Below are positions 27,041 through 37,575 of a DNA stretch of 64,000 nucleotides, piece after piece. Within the stretch, counting starts at the first letter, position 1. Every line of letters starts with the position of its first letter. Source of the stretch: Hymenobacter sp. BT559 (GTDB lineage: Bacteria > Bacteroidota > Bacteroidia > Cytophagales > Hymenobacteraceae); NCBI RefSeq assembly GCF_017571525.1, contig NZ_JAGETY010000002.1:372001-436000 (forward strand), in the 5' to 3' direction. Made by a program: the position numbers and the translations under genes. The notes beneath the pieces are model-generated. The model searched no databases. It saw only the letters and a program-made list of their open reading frames with translations, and was not told the origin of the DNA.

Positions 27041-28954
27041 CTAGCTTGGGCGTCGGCCCTTAATGGCTTTGGGGGCTAGCTGTAACCGGCCGCGCCCTAC
27101 AGTAGCTACGGGTGTGGCCGGATTGACATAGAAGTAAGCGCCGTCTTCCACTACTAGCTGGCCAGCAATTGTCACTTTAGTATGTGCATCTACTTCCAGC
27201 GAAGCACCCTTTTTAATAACCAAGCGGGAAGTGGGCCCAATGTAAAGCTCAGTTACTGTCCAGCCCAGGTCTTTTATAAGTAGCGCATTACCAGGCCCGA
27301 CGATGACACTAGCCGAGTCGCGGGTGCGGGCCGGGCCGCGCCCGATATCGAGGCCGGCTACTACATGATAGGCGCAATTGCTGGCTAGCAGTTGCAGGCT
27401 GCCCGGCGCGCGCACCACCGTCGAGCCCGAAGCTGCCCCGTTGCCTAGCGTCATGCGGGTATAGTGCTGGCTAGTGCGATGCGGGCCATCGCGAAACGTA
27501 TTAACGCCCGTAAAAACAGCCCCTTGCAGGTTATCATAAGAGCCTTGCGTAGGCTGCGTATAGTCATATAGAAACGTGCAGCGCCGCAAATGAAAAAAGC
27601 TGGCCGTATCGGGGGCACCTCCATCGCTCGGCTTGCTCACAATCGCCCAGATGAGGTAGCTATAGTTACCGACGAATCGGCAATCAGTAAAACTCATGTA
27701 GCGGGCCGCCGCATCCGAGTGCAGCGTAAAAATGCCGTAGGGCGGCTGGCCATGGTAAGGCTTGTCCTCGAAAGTGCAGCCCACAAACCGCGTAGCATCG
27801 GCAGGGCGTGCCGCACGGCAACCGTGCACAAATGCCCCATAAATCCGGCAATTCTGAAATAGAAAGCCTGGCTGCGTTACCCAAGCCGACCAGTTGGTAG
27901 TCCCCCAAATCAAGCTATTGACTACCAATATATTCTTCATAGTTTCGGTACGGCTGCCTACGCGGTCCGCTACAATTCCTTGGCCCGCATTGTCCACAAA
28001 CTGGCAGTTGTCGAAGCGCACATTGGTTACAAAACCATCTTGTGGCTCAAGGTCTACGCCCGCGCCGGGCGCCGAAAAAAGCGCCTTACCCAGCGATTGC
28101 ACCTGCACTCGGCCGGTATGATTGAAGCGACAATTACTAGCTCGCAAGCCATTGACGCCCGTAATCGACAGGCCCTGCCGGCCATTATAATTAAAGGTCG
28201 AGTTTTCAAGTAGAATACCTTCTTGTTCCGGGCTGTCCAGGCTCTTAGCCAAGTGATTGAGTATCTGAATACCGTCGCGCCCAAAGTGGTGCACGGCCAG
28301 CCTGCGAAATGTGATATGCCGCGAGTCAGATATGAAAATACCATCGGCTGGCAGTTGAATGCCCGTATCGCCCCAATGCCCCCCCACCAGGAGGTTCGCG
28401 CTATTTCCATCTAGGTCCAAACCACTAAGCACCACATTATCACATTTTAGCAGCCCAAGAAAATTACCCGCACGCATGGCGTAGCTATGGTCTGTAAAAA
28501 AGGCCGTTGGCGCCTCATAGGGTTTATGCGTAGCCGGGTCGAAAGAACCGTAGCGCAGGTCGCTAGCGTAGCGTATTTTGGTGTTAGCACTATCCGCCCC
28601 TTCGATAGTGAGGTTGCGACAGCCCACCAGTTGAAAGGTGATGCCGCTAGTACCAGGTACATCCTGCTGGCCTACCAAATAAGTGCCCTTCGGAATAGTA
28701 AGTATGGCGCGGCTCGCGCCAGCTGGTGTTTGCGCCCGCTGATTAAAAAAATCGGCCGCTTTGCTAAACGCCGCGTTATCATTGGTACGGCCATCGCCCA
28801 CAGCCCCAAAATCTTTTTTCAGGTCTTTGCGCAAGACGGTGGCGGTGGCTTGGCTGTAGGCCGAATAGCTGGCCAGCAGCATCCACACACAGCTTAATAG
28901 CGCGCGCCCAAGCGGCAGTACGCAGCAGTAGGAGGTTTTATTAGCTTGCTTCAT
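27041..28954 (-). CDS. Secreted right-handed parallel beta-helix protein (pectate lyase/GH28-like fold)
   Basis: A 637-residue protein. The ATG at 28954 gives a proper signal peptide (MKQANKTSYCCVLPLGRALL, cleavage near SYSAYSQA); the earlier ATG at 29005 would lie inside the promoter element at 29003-29010. After KKDFGAVGDGRTNDNAAFSK, the standard N-cap of pectinase-type beta-helices, the chain shows many rungs of the type NSTFNYNGRQGLSITGVNGL and NILVVNSLIWG. No clear catalytic triad of GH28 (NTD, DD) is visible, so it may be a lyase, a binding protein or a tail-like fold. There is no T9SS tail. The DNA is more AT-rich than its neighbours. Confidence 0.75.
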   Translation of the reverse strand: MKQANKTSYCCVLPLGRALLSCVWMLLASYSAYSQATATVLRKDLKKDFGAVGDGRTNDNAAFSKAADFFNQRAQTPAGASRAILTIPKGTYLVGQQDVPGTSGITFQLVGCRNLTIEGADSANTKIRYASDLRYGSFDPATHKPYEAPTAFFTDHSYAMRAGNFLGLLKCDNVVLSGLDLDGNSANLLVGGHWGDTGIQLPADGIFISDSRHITFRRLAVHHFGRDGIQILNHLAKSLDSPEQEGILLENSTFNYNGRQGLSITGVNGLRASNCRFNHTGRVQVQSLGKALFSAPGAGVDLEPQDGFVTNVRFDNCQFVDNAGQGIVADRVGSRTETMKNILVVNSLIWGTTNWSAWVTQPGFLFQNCRIYGAFVHGCRAARPADATRFVGCTFEDKPYHGQPPYGIFTLHSDAAARYMSFTDCRFVGNYSYLIWAIVSKPSDGGAPDTASFFHLRRCTFLYDYTQPTQGSYDNLQGAVFTGVNTFRDGPHRTSQHYTRMTLGNGAASGSTVVRAPGSLQLLASNCAYHVVAGLDIGRGPARTRDSASVIVGPGNALLIKDLGWTVTELYIGPTSRLVIKKGASLEVDAHTKVTIAGQLVVEDGAYFYVNPATPVATVGRGRLQLAPKAIKGRRPS

Positions 28955-29002
28955 AAGTAGGCTCCTTAACTCTAGCAACATCGCAAATAGTACGGCTAAG
29001 CG

Positions 29003-29010
29003 CAAAAATA
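29003..29010 (-). promoter_or_regulatory. -7 promoter element of the beta-helix gene
   Basis: The minus strand reads TATTTTTG, matching TAnnTTTG, about 49 bases upstream of the chosen start. No clear TTG is found at the -33 position, which falls in a palindrome. Confidence 0.45.
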
Positions 29011-29011
29011 G

Positions 29012-30726
<1,715 letters not shown>

Positions 30727-30747
30727 TGCGGAAGTAAAAGCTTCGAT

Positions 30748-30839
30748 AGAACGTCATGCTGAGCTGGTCGAAGCAGCTTGCCCGAGCGACACCCTAGCGG
30801 TGCGGGCGAGCTGCTTCGACCAGCTCAGCATGACGTTCT
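30748..30839. repeat. Paired palindromic repeat, family A copy 2 (centre inverted)
   Basis: Inverted units AGAACGTCATGCTGAGCTGG... flank a centre whose complement reads GCACCGCTAGGGTGTCG, so this copy is in the opposite orientation to the other three. It lies between pyrG and yidC. Confidence 0.9.
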
Positions 30840-30874
30840 GTTTTATTGCGCATTAACCCTGCCCCGCCCCTCCG

Positions 30875-30882
30875 TACCTTTG
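30875..30882 (+). promoter_or_regulatory. -7 promoter element of yidC
   Basis: TACCTTTG lies 24 bases before the yidC start codon. A TTG at the right distance is not clear. Confidence 0.5.
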
Positions 30883-30906
30883 CATTTCGTATTTTTTTTA
30901 GTATAA

Positions 30907-32691
30907 ATGGACCGCAACCAAGCGACTGGCCTTTTTCTGATTTCGGCCTTGCTCCTGGTGTACCTGTTTTTCTTTTCGCCCAAAGCCGAGCCCGAGAAAA
31001 ACAAAGCCCAGGCCCCCACCACCGCCACTACGGCTGCCCAGCCCACCGCCGCGCCCGCGCTAGCCCCCGAGGTGAAGCTCGACTCGGCCGCCGGCCCGGC
31101 CCGCAGCCTCGAACTCAAAAATCCCGAGCTCACGCTCACGTTCTCGACCCAGGGCGGCCGCGTGGTGGCCGTGCGCCTGAACAACTATAAGACGTTTTTT
31201 GGCAAGCCGCTCGACTTGTTTGACGCGCAAAGCGCGCGCTACAACACCAAGCTGACTACCATTGGTGGCCAGACGGTAGACTTTGCTAGCCTCAATTTCC
31301 AGGCCGGTGCGCCTACGGCTACGGCCGATGGCGGCCAGCAGCTGGCTTTCACGGCGCCGGTAGGCGGCGGCACGGTTACGCAAACCTACACGCTGCCCAA
31401 AACCGGCTACGAGGTGAAGTATAACCTGAAGCTCAACGGGGTAGCTACGACGCAGCCGCTGGCTTTCAGCTTCGTGGACAACGTGCGCCAGACCGAGCAA
31501 GACATCAAGCAGAACCGCAACCACACCACCATCAACCACTACCTGGCCAGCGACGACCACGGCGCCCTAGCCGAGGCTAGCGAGAAGCCCGAGGAAGTGA
31601 AAATCACCAGCCCCATCAAGTGGGCAGCCGATAAGCACGACTTCTTCGTGGCCGGCTTCATCGCCGATTCGCAACCCTTCGCCAATGGCACCTTCAACTC
31701 GACGGTAAACCTGGCCGACTCGACGTTTATCAAGACGCTGAGCACCACGCTAGCCCTGCCCGCGGCCGACGTGACCAGCCCGGCCGGTGGCCAGTACCGC
31801 TTTTTCTTCGGCCCCAACCAGTTTAACCTGCTGAAGGACGTGGCGCCCAATTTCGACCGCAACGTGTACCTGGGCTGGGGCCTGTTCCGGTGGGTAAACC
31901 GCTTTGTGGTGCTGCCAGTGTTCAACTTCCTGCAGCAATACATCTCGTCGTATGGCGTGATTATCCTGCTGCTTGTGGTGCTTATTAAGCTCGTAACGTG
32001 GCCCTTGACTTATAAGACCTACGAGAGCCAGGCCCGCATGAAAGTACTCAAGCCCGAGCTCGACGAGATTAAGGCCAAGTACCCCGACGACCAGGTGAAG
32101 AGCCAGCAGGAGACGATGAAGCTGTACACGCAGTTTGGGGTGTCGCCGCTCAGCGGCTGCGTGCCCACGCTGCTCACGCTGCCCATCCTGTTCGCCATGT
32201 TCCAGTTCTTCCCCAACGCGATTGAGCTGCGCCAGCAGCCCTTCCTGTGGGCCCACGACCTGAGCACCTACGACAACCCGATTCTGCTGCCCTTCACGCT
32301 GCCGTACCTGGGCAACCACATCAGCCTGTTTACGGTGCTGATGACCATCTCGACGCTCTTCATGACCTACCAGAGCAACCAGATGAATACGGCTGCCATG
32401 CAGGGCCCCATGAAGTTCTACAGCTACCTCATGCCGCTGGTGTTCTTCTTCGTGCTGAACAGCTTTGCTGCCGGCCTGACGTGGTACTACCTGGTTTCCA
32501 ACGTGGTAACCCTAGCCCAGCAGGCGCTCACCCGCTCGTTTGTGGACGACACCAAGATTCGCGCCCAGCTCGAAGCCAACAAGGTGAAGAATAAGGACAA
32601 GAAGCCCGGCGGCTTCCAGGCCCGCCTGGCCGAAGCCATGAAAACCGCCCAGGAGCGCGAGGCCCAGGCCAAAAAGCCTGGCAAGGCGTAA
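30907..32691 (+). CDS. yidC: Membrane protein insertase YidC
   Basis: A 594-residue insertase of the Gram-negative type. One N-terminal membrane segment (ATGLFLISALLLVYLFFF) is followed by a large periplasmic beta-domain (about residues 60-320) and the conserved C-terminal five-helix core: YGVIILLLVVLIKLVTWPLT with the cytoplasmic positive loop (YESQARMKVLKPELDEIKAK), GCVPTLLTLPILFAMFQFFP and the last helices around MPLVFFFVLNSFAAGLTWYY. It inserts and folds inner-membrane proteins with or without SecYEG. A lysine-rich tail ends the protein. Confidence 0.96.
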   Translation: MDRNQATGLFLISALLLVYLFFFSPKAEPEKNKAQAPTTATTAAQPTAAPALAPEVKLDSAAGPARSLELKNPELTLTFSTQGGRVVAVRLNNYKTFFGKPLDLFDAQSARYNTKLTTIGGQTVDFASLNFQAGAPTATADGGQQLAFTAPVGGGTVTQTYTLPKTGYEVKYNLKLNGVATTQPLAFSFVDNVRQTEQDIKQNRNHTTINHYLASDDHGALAEASEKPEEVKITSPIKWAADKHDFFVAGFIADSQPFANGTFNSTVNLADSTFIKTLSTTLALPAADVTSPAGGQYRFFFGPNQFNLLKDVAPNFDRNVYLGWGLFRWVNRFVVLPVFNFLQQYISSYGVIILLLVVLIKLVTWPLTYKTYESQARMKVLKPELDEIKAKYPDDQVKSQQETMKLYTQFGVSPLSGCVPTLLTLPILFAMFQFFPNAIELRQQPFLWAHDLSTYDNPILLPFTLPYLGNHISLFTVLMTISTLFMTYQSNQMNTAAMQGPMKFYSYLMPLVFFFVLNSFAAGLTWYYLVSNVVTLAQQALTRSFVDDTKIRAQLEANKVKNKDKKPGGFQARLAEAMKTAQEREAQAKKPGKA

Positions 32692-32711
32692 TATTTTCGG
32701 TAATTGCGAAG

Positions 32712-32750
32712 AAGCGTTCGGTGGTGCCTGGCACTGCCGAACGCTTTTTT
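32712..32750 (+). terminator. Terminator after yidC
   Basis: AAGCGTTCGG (32712-32721) pairs with CCGAACGCTT (32737-32746), followed by a run of six T. Confidence 0.9.
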
Positions 32751-32828
32751 GTTGCCGAAGCTGGCCCGGTTTTCGTTTTATAGCTCGGGCCGCACCTTTT
32801 CGCCTCGTTTATCCCTAGCCGTTTTTGT

Positions 32829-33320
32829 ATGCGCTATTTGCTTTGGCTCCTTGCTTTTTCGCTAGCCCTGCCCGCCTGCGCCCAGCGCAAACTGCCCCGT
32901 AAGGCCAAGCCTGCCACTGCGGTTGCTACGCCGAAAACGCAGGAGCCGGTGCTCGTGTACCAGCGCACCCCCTGCTACGGCCGCTGCCCGGCCTACACGG
33001 CCACTGTTTACGCCGATGGCCGCGTCGAATACGACGGACAGCGCTTTGTGCCCCTGCTAGGCAAGCATACCCTGAGCCTACCGCCGGCCCAGGTGGCCGA
33101 TATGCTGGCTGAAGCCAAGCGCATCAATTTTTCGGCCCTAGCTGACCAATACGCGGGCCATACTACCGACCTGCCAGCTACCCTCATTACGGTGCATCCG
33201 GCAGGCCAGCCGCTGCACGCAGTCTACGCCTCCGAGGGTATCCCTGAAAACCTGCAAGGCTACATCAAATACCTTAATAGCCGCCTCGACCCGCTGACCG
33301 GCATGAGCGTGGAGAAGTAG
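32829..33320 (+). CDS. DUF6438 domain protein, exported
   Basis: A 163-residue protein with a signal sequence ending LALPAC, which could be a lipobox (Cys18) or an ordinary cleavage site. The core motif TPCYGRCPAYTATVYADGRVEY is the hallmark of DUF6438, a small domain of unknown function common in Bacteroidota; its two cysteines (PCYGRC) may form a disulphide or bind metal. The gene stands alone and is followed by a family B repeat that starts 4 bases after its stop codon. Confidence 0.75.
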   Translation: MRYLLWLLAFSLALPACAQRKLPRKAKPATAVATPKTQEPVLVYQRTPCYGRCPAYTATVYADGRVEYDGQRFVPLLGKHTLSLPPAQVADMLAEAKRINFSALADQYAGHTTDLPATLITVHPAGQPLHAVYASEGIPENLQGYIKYLNSRLDPLTGMSVEK

Positions 33321-33323
33321 CCA

Positions 33324-33391
33324 GTAGCGCGGACTTTCAGTCCGCGAGGGCTAGCGACTGCTACTACTTGCGGACTGAAAGTCCGCGCTAC
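33324..33391. repeat. Paired palindromic repeat, family B copy 2
   Basis: Left unit 33324-33348 and inverted right unit 33367-33391 flank an 18-base centre. On the minus strand the right unit starts GTAGCGCGG and provides the TAG stop codon of the oligopeptide-binding protein gene, as copy 1 does for ilvN. Confidence 0.92.
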
Positions 33392-35076
33392 TCTTTGCGC
33401 ACGCGCTCCAGCAGCAGTTGGTTCATGGGGTTGGGCGTGAGGCCGCGCACGTTGCGCTGGGTGAGGCGAATTATCTCGTCGTAATAGAGCGAAATAACGG
33501 GTTGGTCGCGCACCACTAGCCTATCCATGGCCTGGTAAAGCTCGGTGCGCCGGGCGGCATCCTGCTCCCTGATGGCCTGGGTATACAACCGGTCATATTC
33601 GGCTGACTTATAGTGCGTTTTATCGGGCCCGGCGGGGCTGAAATTGGGCGAATAAAACAGTGCTAGGTAGTTCTCGGCATCCGGATAATCACCCAGCCAG
33701 CTCTTGCTAAAGAAGGCCGCGCGGCCATTATCCACGAGTTCCTGCTGGGCGGCCGACTGGTTCACGTCAATCTGCACCTGCACGCCCACATCGGCCCAGT
33801 TTTTCTGGAGGTACTCGGCCACCGCCTTGCGCTCGGCCACGGTGCTCAACCGCAGCCGCAGCGGGCGGCTAGCCCCGTAGCCAGCAGCTTGCAGCAGCGC
33901 CCGCGCCTTTTGGGGCTGGTAGGTGTAGCCGGGTACCCTAGCGGGCGAAAACGACGGCAGCGCCGCCGGCACGAAGCCCGACTCGCCCGGCCGCCCCACG
34001 TGGTTGAGCACGTAGGCCAGCATTTCGGGGCGGTTGATAGCGTAGCTCAGGGCCTGGCGCACCCGCACGTCGCGCAGGGCGCGGCCTTGGCTAGCCTGCT
34101 CGCCCGTGAGCTTGGCCGAGTCGAGCTGAAAGCCCAGGTACTCGGTGTTGAGGTAAGGTGCTTTCTGCAGGTTGAAGCGCCCCTGAAAGTCGGCCCGCAC
34201 TGAGCCGTCGGGGTTCAGAATGAGGTCGCGCGAGCCTTCGCGGATGCCGCTCAAAAAGTCCAGCTTGCCTTGCAGAAAGGTCAGGAATTCCGTTTTGCGG
34301 TCGGCGATGAAGCTGATAGCCACAGCATCTAGGTATGGCAGTGGGTGGCCTTTAGCATCGGTACGCCAGTAGTCGGGGTTGCGGTGGTAGAGCAGCACGT
34401 TGCCCTCATCCCATACCTTGAACTGAAACGGCCCCGTGCCCACCGGGTGCTCGCGAAAGTCCTTGCCGTACTTCTGCACGGCCTCGTGCGGCACCACGTA
34501 GGTATAAGGCATCGTGAGCAAGCTCAGAAACGGAATAAACGGCGCCTTGAGGTGAATGCGCAGCGTGGAGTCATTCGCCGCCACGAAGCAGGTGTCACTG
34601 ATATTACCTTTGCTGTCTTCCAGCACTTTACCCCGAAATATCCAGCCGCCCGGCGAGGCGGTACCGGCGTCGAACAACCGCCGAAAAGAGTACACAAAGT
34701 CACTAGCCCCTACCTCGCGGCCTTGCCCCCCGGCAAATGCCTCGCTATTCTGAAATTTTACCCCACGCCGCAACACAAACGTGTACGTGAGTCCATCGGG
34801 CGAAATGCTGTAGCGCCGGGCTAGCGCGGGCGCGGGCTGCAAGGTCGAATCCAGCTCCAGCAGGCCGTTGTAGAGCTGCGCCACGGCCCAGCTATTGGCT
34901 TGGTTACGGGCAAAGGCGGGGTCGAGCGAGGTGAGCGCCTCGGGCTGGTTGTAGCGAAACACGCGCCGCTCGTCGGCCGCTGAGGGTCCGGCGCCCGAAC
35001 AGGCTGCCAGCAGCGCCAGGCTAGCCACGGTGGCTAGCCCGGCAAGCCAACGAAAACGCGGGGGAAGTAGAAACAT
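33388..35076 (-). CDS. Oligopeptide ABC transporter substrate-binding lipoprotein (SBP_bac_5)
   Basis: A 562-residue extracytoplasmic solute-binding protein of family 5 (OppA/DppA type). The ATG at 35076 gives a lipoprotein signal peptide ending SLALLAACSG. Motifs are NQPEALTSLDPAFARNQ, GLTYTFVLRRGVKFQ, HPVGTGPFQFKVW and the C-terminal peptide-binding half. No permease or ATPase gene is next to it, so it either serves a transporter encoded elsewhere or has another role. Its promoter -7 element (TACCTTTG) lies 19 bases upstream. Its stop codon lies in a family B repeat. Confidence 0.9.
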   Translation of the reverse strand: MFLLPPRFRWLAGLATVASLALLAACSGAGPSAADERRVFRYNQPEALTSLDPAFARNQANSWAVAQLYNGLLELDSTLQPAPALARRYSISPDGLTYTFVLRRGVKFQNSEAFAGGQGREVGASDFVYSFRRLFDAGTASPGGWIFRGKVLEDSKGNISDTCFVAANDSTLRIHLKAPFIPFLSLLTMPYTYVVPHEAVQKYGKDFREHPVGTGPFQFKVWDEGNVLLYHRNPDYWRTDAKGHPLPYLDAVAISFIADRKTEFLTFLQGKLDFLSGIREGSRDLILNPDGSVRADFQGRFNLQKAPYLNTEYLGFQLDSAKLTGEQASQGRALRDVRVRQALSYAINRPEMLAYVLNHVGRPGESGFVPAALPSFSPARVPGYTYQPQKARALLQAAGYGASRPLRLRLSTVAERKAVAEYLQKNWADVGVQVQIDVNQSAAQQELVDNGRAAFFSKSWLGDYPDAENYLALFYSPNFSPAGPDKTHYKSAEYDRLYTQAIREQDAARRTELYQAMDRLVVRDQPVISLYYDEIIRLTQRNVRGLTPNPMNQLLLERVRKE

Positions 35077-35095
35077 CGGTTTGGGGTGTCGGTTG

Positions 35096-35103
35096 CAAAG
35101 GTA
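35096..35103 (-). promoter_or_regulatory. -7 promoter element of the oligopeptide-binding protein gene
   Basis: The minus strand reads TACCTTTG 19 bases before the ATG at 35076, giving a very short 5' leader. No clear -33 TTG is seen. Confidence 0.5.
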
Positions 35104-35148
35104 GGGGCCGCGTCGGCCCCGTTTTTTGTTCCTTTTCCCCTCTGTTTT

Positions 35149-35835
35149 ATGCAGCTTACCTATTTCGGCCACGCTAGCTTTCTGCTCACCATCGGCGGTG
35201 TGCGCGTGCTGTTTGACCCCTTCATCAGCCCCAACCCCCTAGCCAAGGATATTAATGTCGGGGCCATTCAGGCCGACTACATTCTTATCTCGCACGGCCA
35301 CGGCGACCACATTGCCGACGCCGAGGCCATTGCCAAGCGCACCGGCGCCAAGATTGTGGCTATCGCCGAGATAGCTGGCTATTTCGGCGCCATGGGCATC
35401 GAGGTGATTGGCACCAACCTGGGCGGTAAAGTGGTGCTGCCCTTTGGCACGGTGCACTGCGTGGCGGCGGCCCACAGCTCGTCGTTTCCCGACGGCTCGT
35501 ATGCCGGCGTAGCCATGGGCTTCGTCATTAAAGCCAATGATGGCCAGCACAAAACGCTGTACTTCGCCGGCGACACGGCCCTCACCTACGACCTCAAGCT
35601 CATCGGCGAGCGCCACAAAGTGGATGTGGCCCTGCTGCCCATCGGCGATAACTACACCATGGGCCTCACCGATGCCCTAGTGGCGGCCGACTGGGTCGGC
35701 ACCCGCGAAATTATCGGCATGCACTATGACACCTTCCCCGTTATCGCCATCAACCACGAGGCGGCCCTGGCCGAGGCTAAAGCTGCTGGCAAAAACCTGC
35801 GCCTGCTGCGCATCGGCGAGTCAATAGAGCTGTAG
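35149..35835 (+). CDS. UPF0173-type metal-dependent hydrolase (metallo-beta-lactamase fold)
   Basis: A 228-residue protein of the UlaG-like UPF0173 family. The N-terminus MQLTYFGHASFLL and the metal motif SHGHGDHI (HxHxDH) are diagnostic; further ligands are the histidine in AAAHSSSF, the aspartate in FAGDTAL and the histidine in IGMHYDTFP. It is a cytosolic hydrolase of unknown substrate. It is divergent from the oligopeptide-binding protein gene. Confidence 0.9.
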   Translation: MQLTYFGHASFLLTIGGVRVLFDPFISPNPLAKDINVGAIQADYILISHGHGDHIADAEAIAKRTGAKIVAIAEIAGYFGAMGIEVIGTNLGGKVVLPFGTVHCVAAAHSSSFPDGSYAGVAMGFVIKANDGQHKTLYFAGDTALTYDLKLIGERHKVDVALLPIGDNYTMGLTDALVAADWVGTREIIGMHYDTFPVIAINHEAALAEAKAAGKNLRLLRIGESIEL

Positions 35836-35850
35836 CCTATTGAACGATTG

Positions 35851-35908
35851 AGAATGAGGAATGAGGAGTTGCCCTAGCCGCAATTCTTCATTCCTCATTC
35901 GTCATTCT
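35851..35908. repeat. Imperfect inverted repeat after the metallo-hydrolase gene
   Basis: GAATGAGGAATGAGGAGTTG and a nearly complementary segment (CAATTCTTCATTCCTCATTC) flank a short GCCCTAGCCG loop. It may act as a transcription end or be a further dispersed repeat; only one copy is seen. Confidence 0.5.
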
Positions 35909-36027
35909 AACGTATGGCCTTTGGCAAATCCATTTTTTTTAGCCTTATTTTGTAAGTTGAACGACGCCGGTCCCGGCGGGCTTTATTTCCTCCGAATAGG
36001 CGTTTTCTTAGTTATATCGTTGTTGTT

Positions 36028-36837
36028 ATGGGCAAAATTATCGCGGTAGCCAACCAGAAGGGCGGCGTCGGCAAAACCACTTCGGCCATCAACCTGGCCG
36101 CCTCCCTGGCGGCCCTGGACTACCGCACTCTGCTCGTAGATGCCGACCCGCAGGCCAACGCCACCTCGGGCGTGGGCTTCGACCCCAAGGACATCGAGAA
36201 CAGCGTGTACGAATGCATGGTCGATGGCATTGATGCCAAAGACATCATTCTGCAAACCAATATCCTGCCTCACCTCGACCTCATGCCCTCGCACATCGAC
36301 CTGGTGGGTGCCGAGGTGGAAATGATAAACCTGCCCAACCGCGAGGAGAAAATGAAGGAGGCCCTGCGCCCCCTGGCCGACCAGTACGACTTTATCATCA
36401 TCGACTGCTCGCCCTCGCTAGGCCTCATCACGGTAAATGCCCTCACGGCGGCGCACTCGGTTATCATTCCGGTGCAGTGCGAGTACTTCGCCCTCGAAGG
36501 CTTGGGTAAGCTCCTGAATACCATTAAAATTATTCAGAGCCGTCTCAACACCGACCTCGAAATCGAAGGCATCCTGCTCACGATGTATGACGTGCGCCTG
36601 CGCCTCAGCAACCAAGTGGTAGAGGAAGTACAGATGCACTTCCAGCAGCTCGTATTCGACACCATCATCCCGCGCAACGTGAAGCTGAGCGAGTCGCCGA
36701 GCTTCGGCATCCCGGTCATCTTGCACGATGCCGAGAGCAAAGGCGCCGTAAGCTACCTCAACCTGGCCCGCGAAATTGTGGAAAAAAACAGCGTGGAGGC
36801 CCGGCCCGAGGAAGCGCCGGAGGACGAGCTGGCGTAA
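36028..36837 (+). CDS. parA: Chromosome partitioning ATPase ParA (Soj)
   Basis: A 269-residue deviant Walker ATPase. Walker A is KGGVGKTTS (Lys11, Lys16), the A' motif [12 protein letters not shown], and Walker [12 protein letters not shown]. It lacks the N-terminal helix-turn-helix of plasmid ParA proteins, so it is the chromosomal Soj type, which moves ParB-bound origins by non-specific DNA binding. parB follows at 37576, separated by two small genes and a repeat, which is unusual since the pair is normally adjacent. Confidence 0.95.
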   Translation: MGKIIAVANQKGGVGKTTSAINLAASLAALDYRTLLVDADPQANATSGVGFDPKDIENSVYECMVDGIDAKDIILQTNILPHLDLMPSHIDLVGAEVEMINLPNREEKMKEALRPLADQYDFIIIDCSPSLGLITVNALTAAHSVIIPVQCEYFALEGLGKLLNTIKIIQSRLNTDLEIEGILLTMYDVRLRLSNQVVEEVQMHFQQLVFDTIIPRNVKLSESPSFGIPVILHDAESKGAVSYLNLAREIVEKNSVEARPEEAPEDELA

Positions 36838-36862
36838 CTGGCTAGGTTAAACTACCCTAGCC

Positions 36863-37135
36863 ATGATTGAGGAGCAAAAAGAGCCTGTCGCTTGGTATCT
36901 GCTCATGTATGAGTTAATCGATGCTCAAGATGGAATAGAAAGCCTGCTCCGCGATATGAAGGAGGATAAGGAGTTTAGCGAGATTGAGTTTGGCATTCAC
37001 ATGGCTCATATCTACGGACACTTAAATCGGGCTTGGAACAGGCGAAATGCTACTGACAAACAAATAGATACCTACCCAATGCCTGAGGAATGGAACAGCT
37101 TTCCCACTGACTCAGACCTACCCCAACCTTTCTAA
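36863..37135 (+). CDS. Small hypothetical protein
   Basis: A 90-residue acidic protein (MIEEQKEPVAWYLLMYELID...) starting 25 bases after parA. I do not recognise a family. It has no signal peptide or membrane segment and is probably helical. It is more AT-rich than the flanking parA and parB, and together with the repeat and the DUF433 gene it looks like an insertion into a conserved cluster. Confidence 0.55.
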   Translation: MIEEQKEPVAWYLLMYELIDAQDGIESLLRDMKEDKEFSEIEFGIHMAHIYGHLNRAWNRRNATDKQIDTYPMPEEWNSFPTDSDLPQPF

Positions 37136-37143
37136 ATAATTGC

Positions 37144-37241
37144 AAAAGAGCGTCATGCTGAGCTTGTCGAAGCATCTCTACCGCGCCGCCAGGGTGTCGT
37201 TCGGTAGAGATGCTTCGACAAGCTCAGCATGACGCTCTTTT
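37144..37241. repeat. Paired palindromic repeat, family A copy 3
   Basis: The perfect arms starting AAAAGAGCGTCATGCTGAGC extend through the CATCTCTACCG box to about 37182; the inverted copy ends at 37241. The centre has GCCGCCAGGGTGTCG. It lies between the small hypothetical gene and the DUF433 gene and could also terminate transcription. Confidence 0.92.
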
Positions 37242-37265
37242 TCATTTCCGTTTATTCCTAAAGCT

Positions 37266-37487
37266 ATGCCTGCTCTGCCCAATAACCCACTCATCAGCAG
37301 CGACCCGACGGTGCGCTCGGGGCGCCCGTATCTCACGGGTACCCGCATTAGCGTGGCCGATGTGCTCGAATGGCTCAATAGTGGGATAACGGAGGCCGAG
37401 CTGCTGCGCGACTTTCCGGCGCTGACGCCCGAAATGATACAAGCCTGCCTGCGCTATTCGGCCGACCGCGGGCACTGGTCATATTGA
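37266..37487 (+). CDS. DUF433 domain protein (putative antitoxin)
   Basis: A 73-residue DUF433 protein, with the typical SGRPYLTGTRISVADVLEWL and ITEAELLRDFPALTPEMI forming a small winged-helix-like domain. DUF433 proteins are often antitoxins of PIN-type VapC-like or DUF5615 toxins, but no toxin gene follows here; the next gene is parB. It is therefore an orphan. The promoter of parB overlaps the end region of this gene. Confidence 0.8.
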   Translation: MPALPNNPLISSDPTVRSGRPYLTGTRISVADVLEWLNSGITEAELLRDFPALTPEMIQACLRYSADRGHWSY

Positions 37488-37500
37488 GAGGCCCGACGGC

Positions 37501-37530
37501 TTGCCCTTCGCCCCCTAGTCCGTAATTTTG
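37501..37530 (+). promoter_or_regulatory. Promoter of parB
   Basis: TTG (37501-37503), 19 bases, TAATTTTG (37523-37530): a full Bacteroidota-type promoter 46 bases before the parB ATG. It gives parB and the downstream genes their own start independent of parA. Confidence 0.7.
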
Positions 37531-37575
37531 AAGTTCAGTGCGCGCCGACCTTTCGGTCCACGGAACCTTGTCAAG

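Noticed and set aside
35104-35127. GGGGCC...GGCCCC hairpin with T run as a terminator
   Set aside because: It lies between two divergent genes and overlaps the promoter region, so there is no upstream plus-strand gene for it to terminate.
36863-37487. The small gene and DUF433 gene as a toxin-antitoxin pair
   Set aside because: They are separated by a 98-base palindromic repeat, and the first protein shows no PIN or DUF5615 motif.
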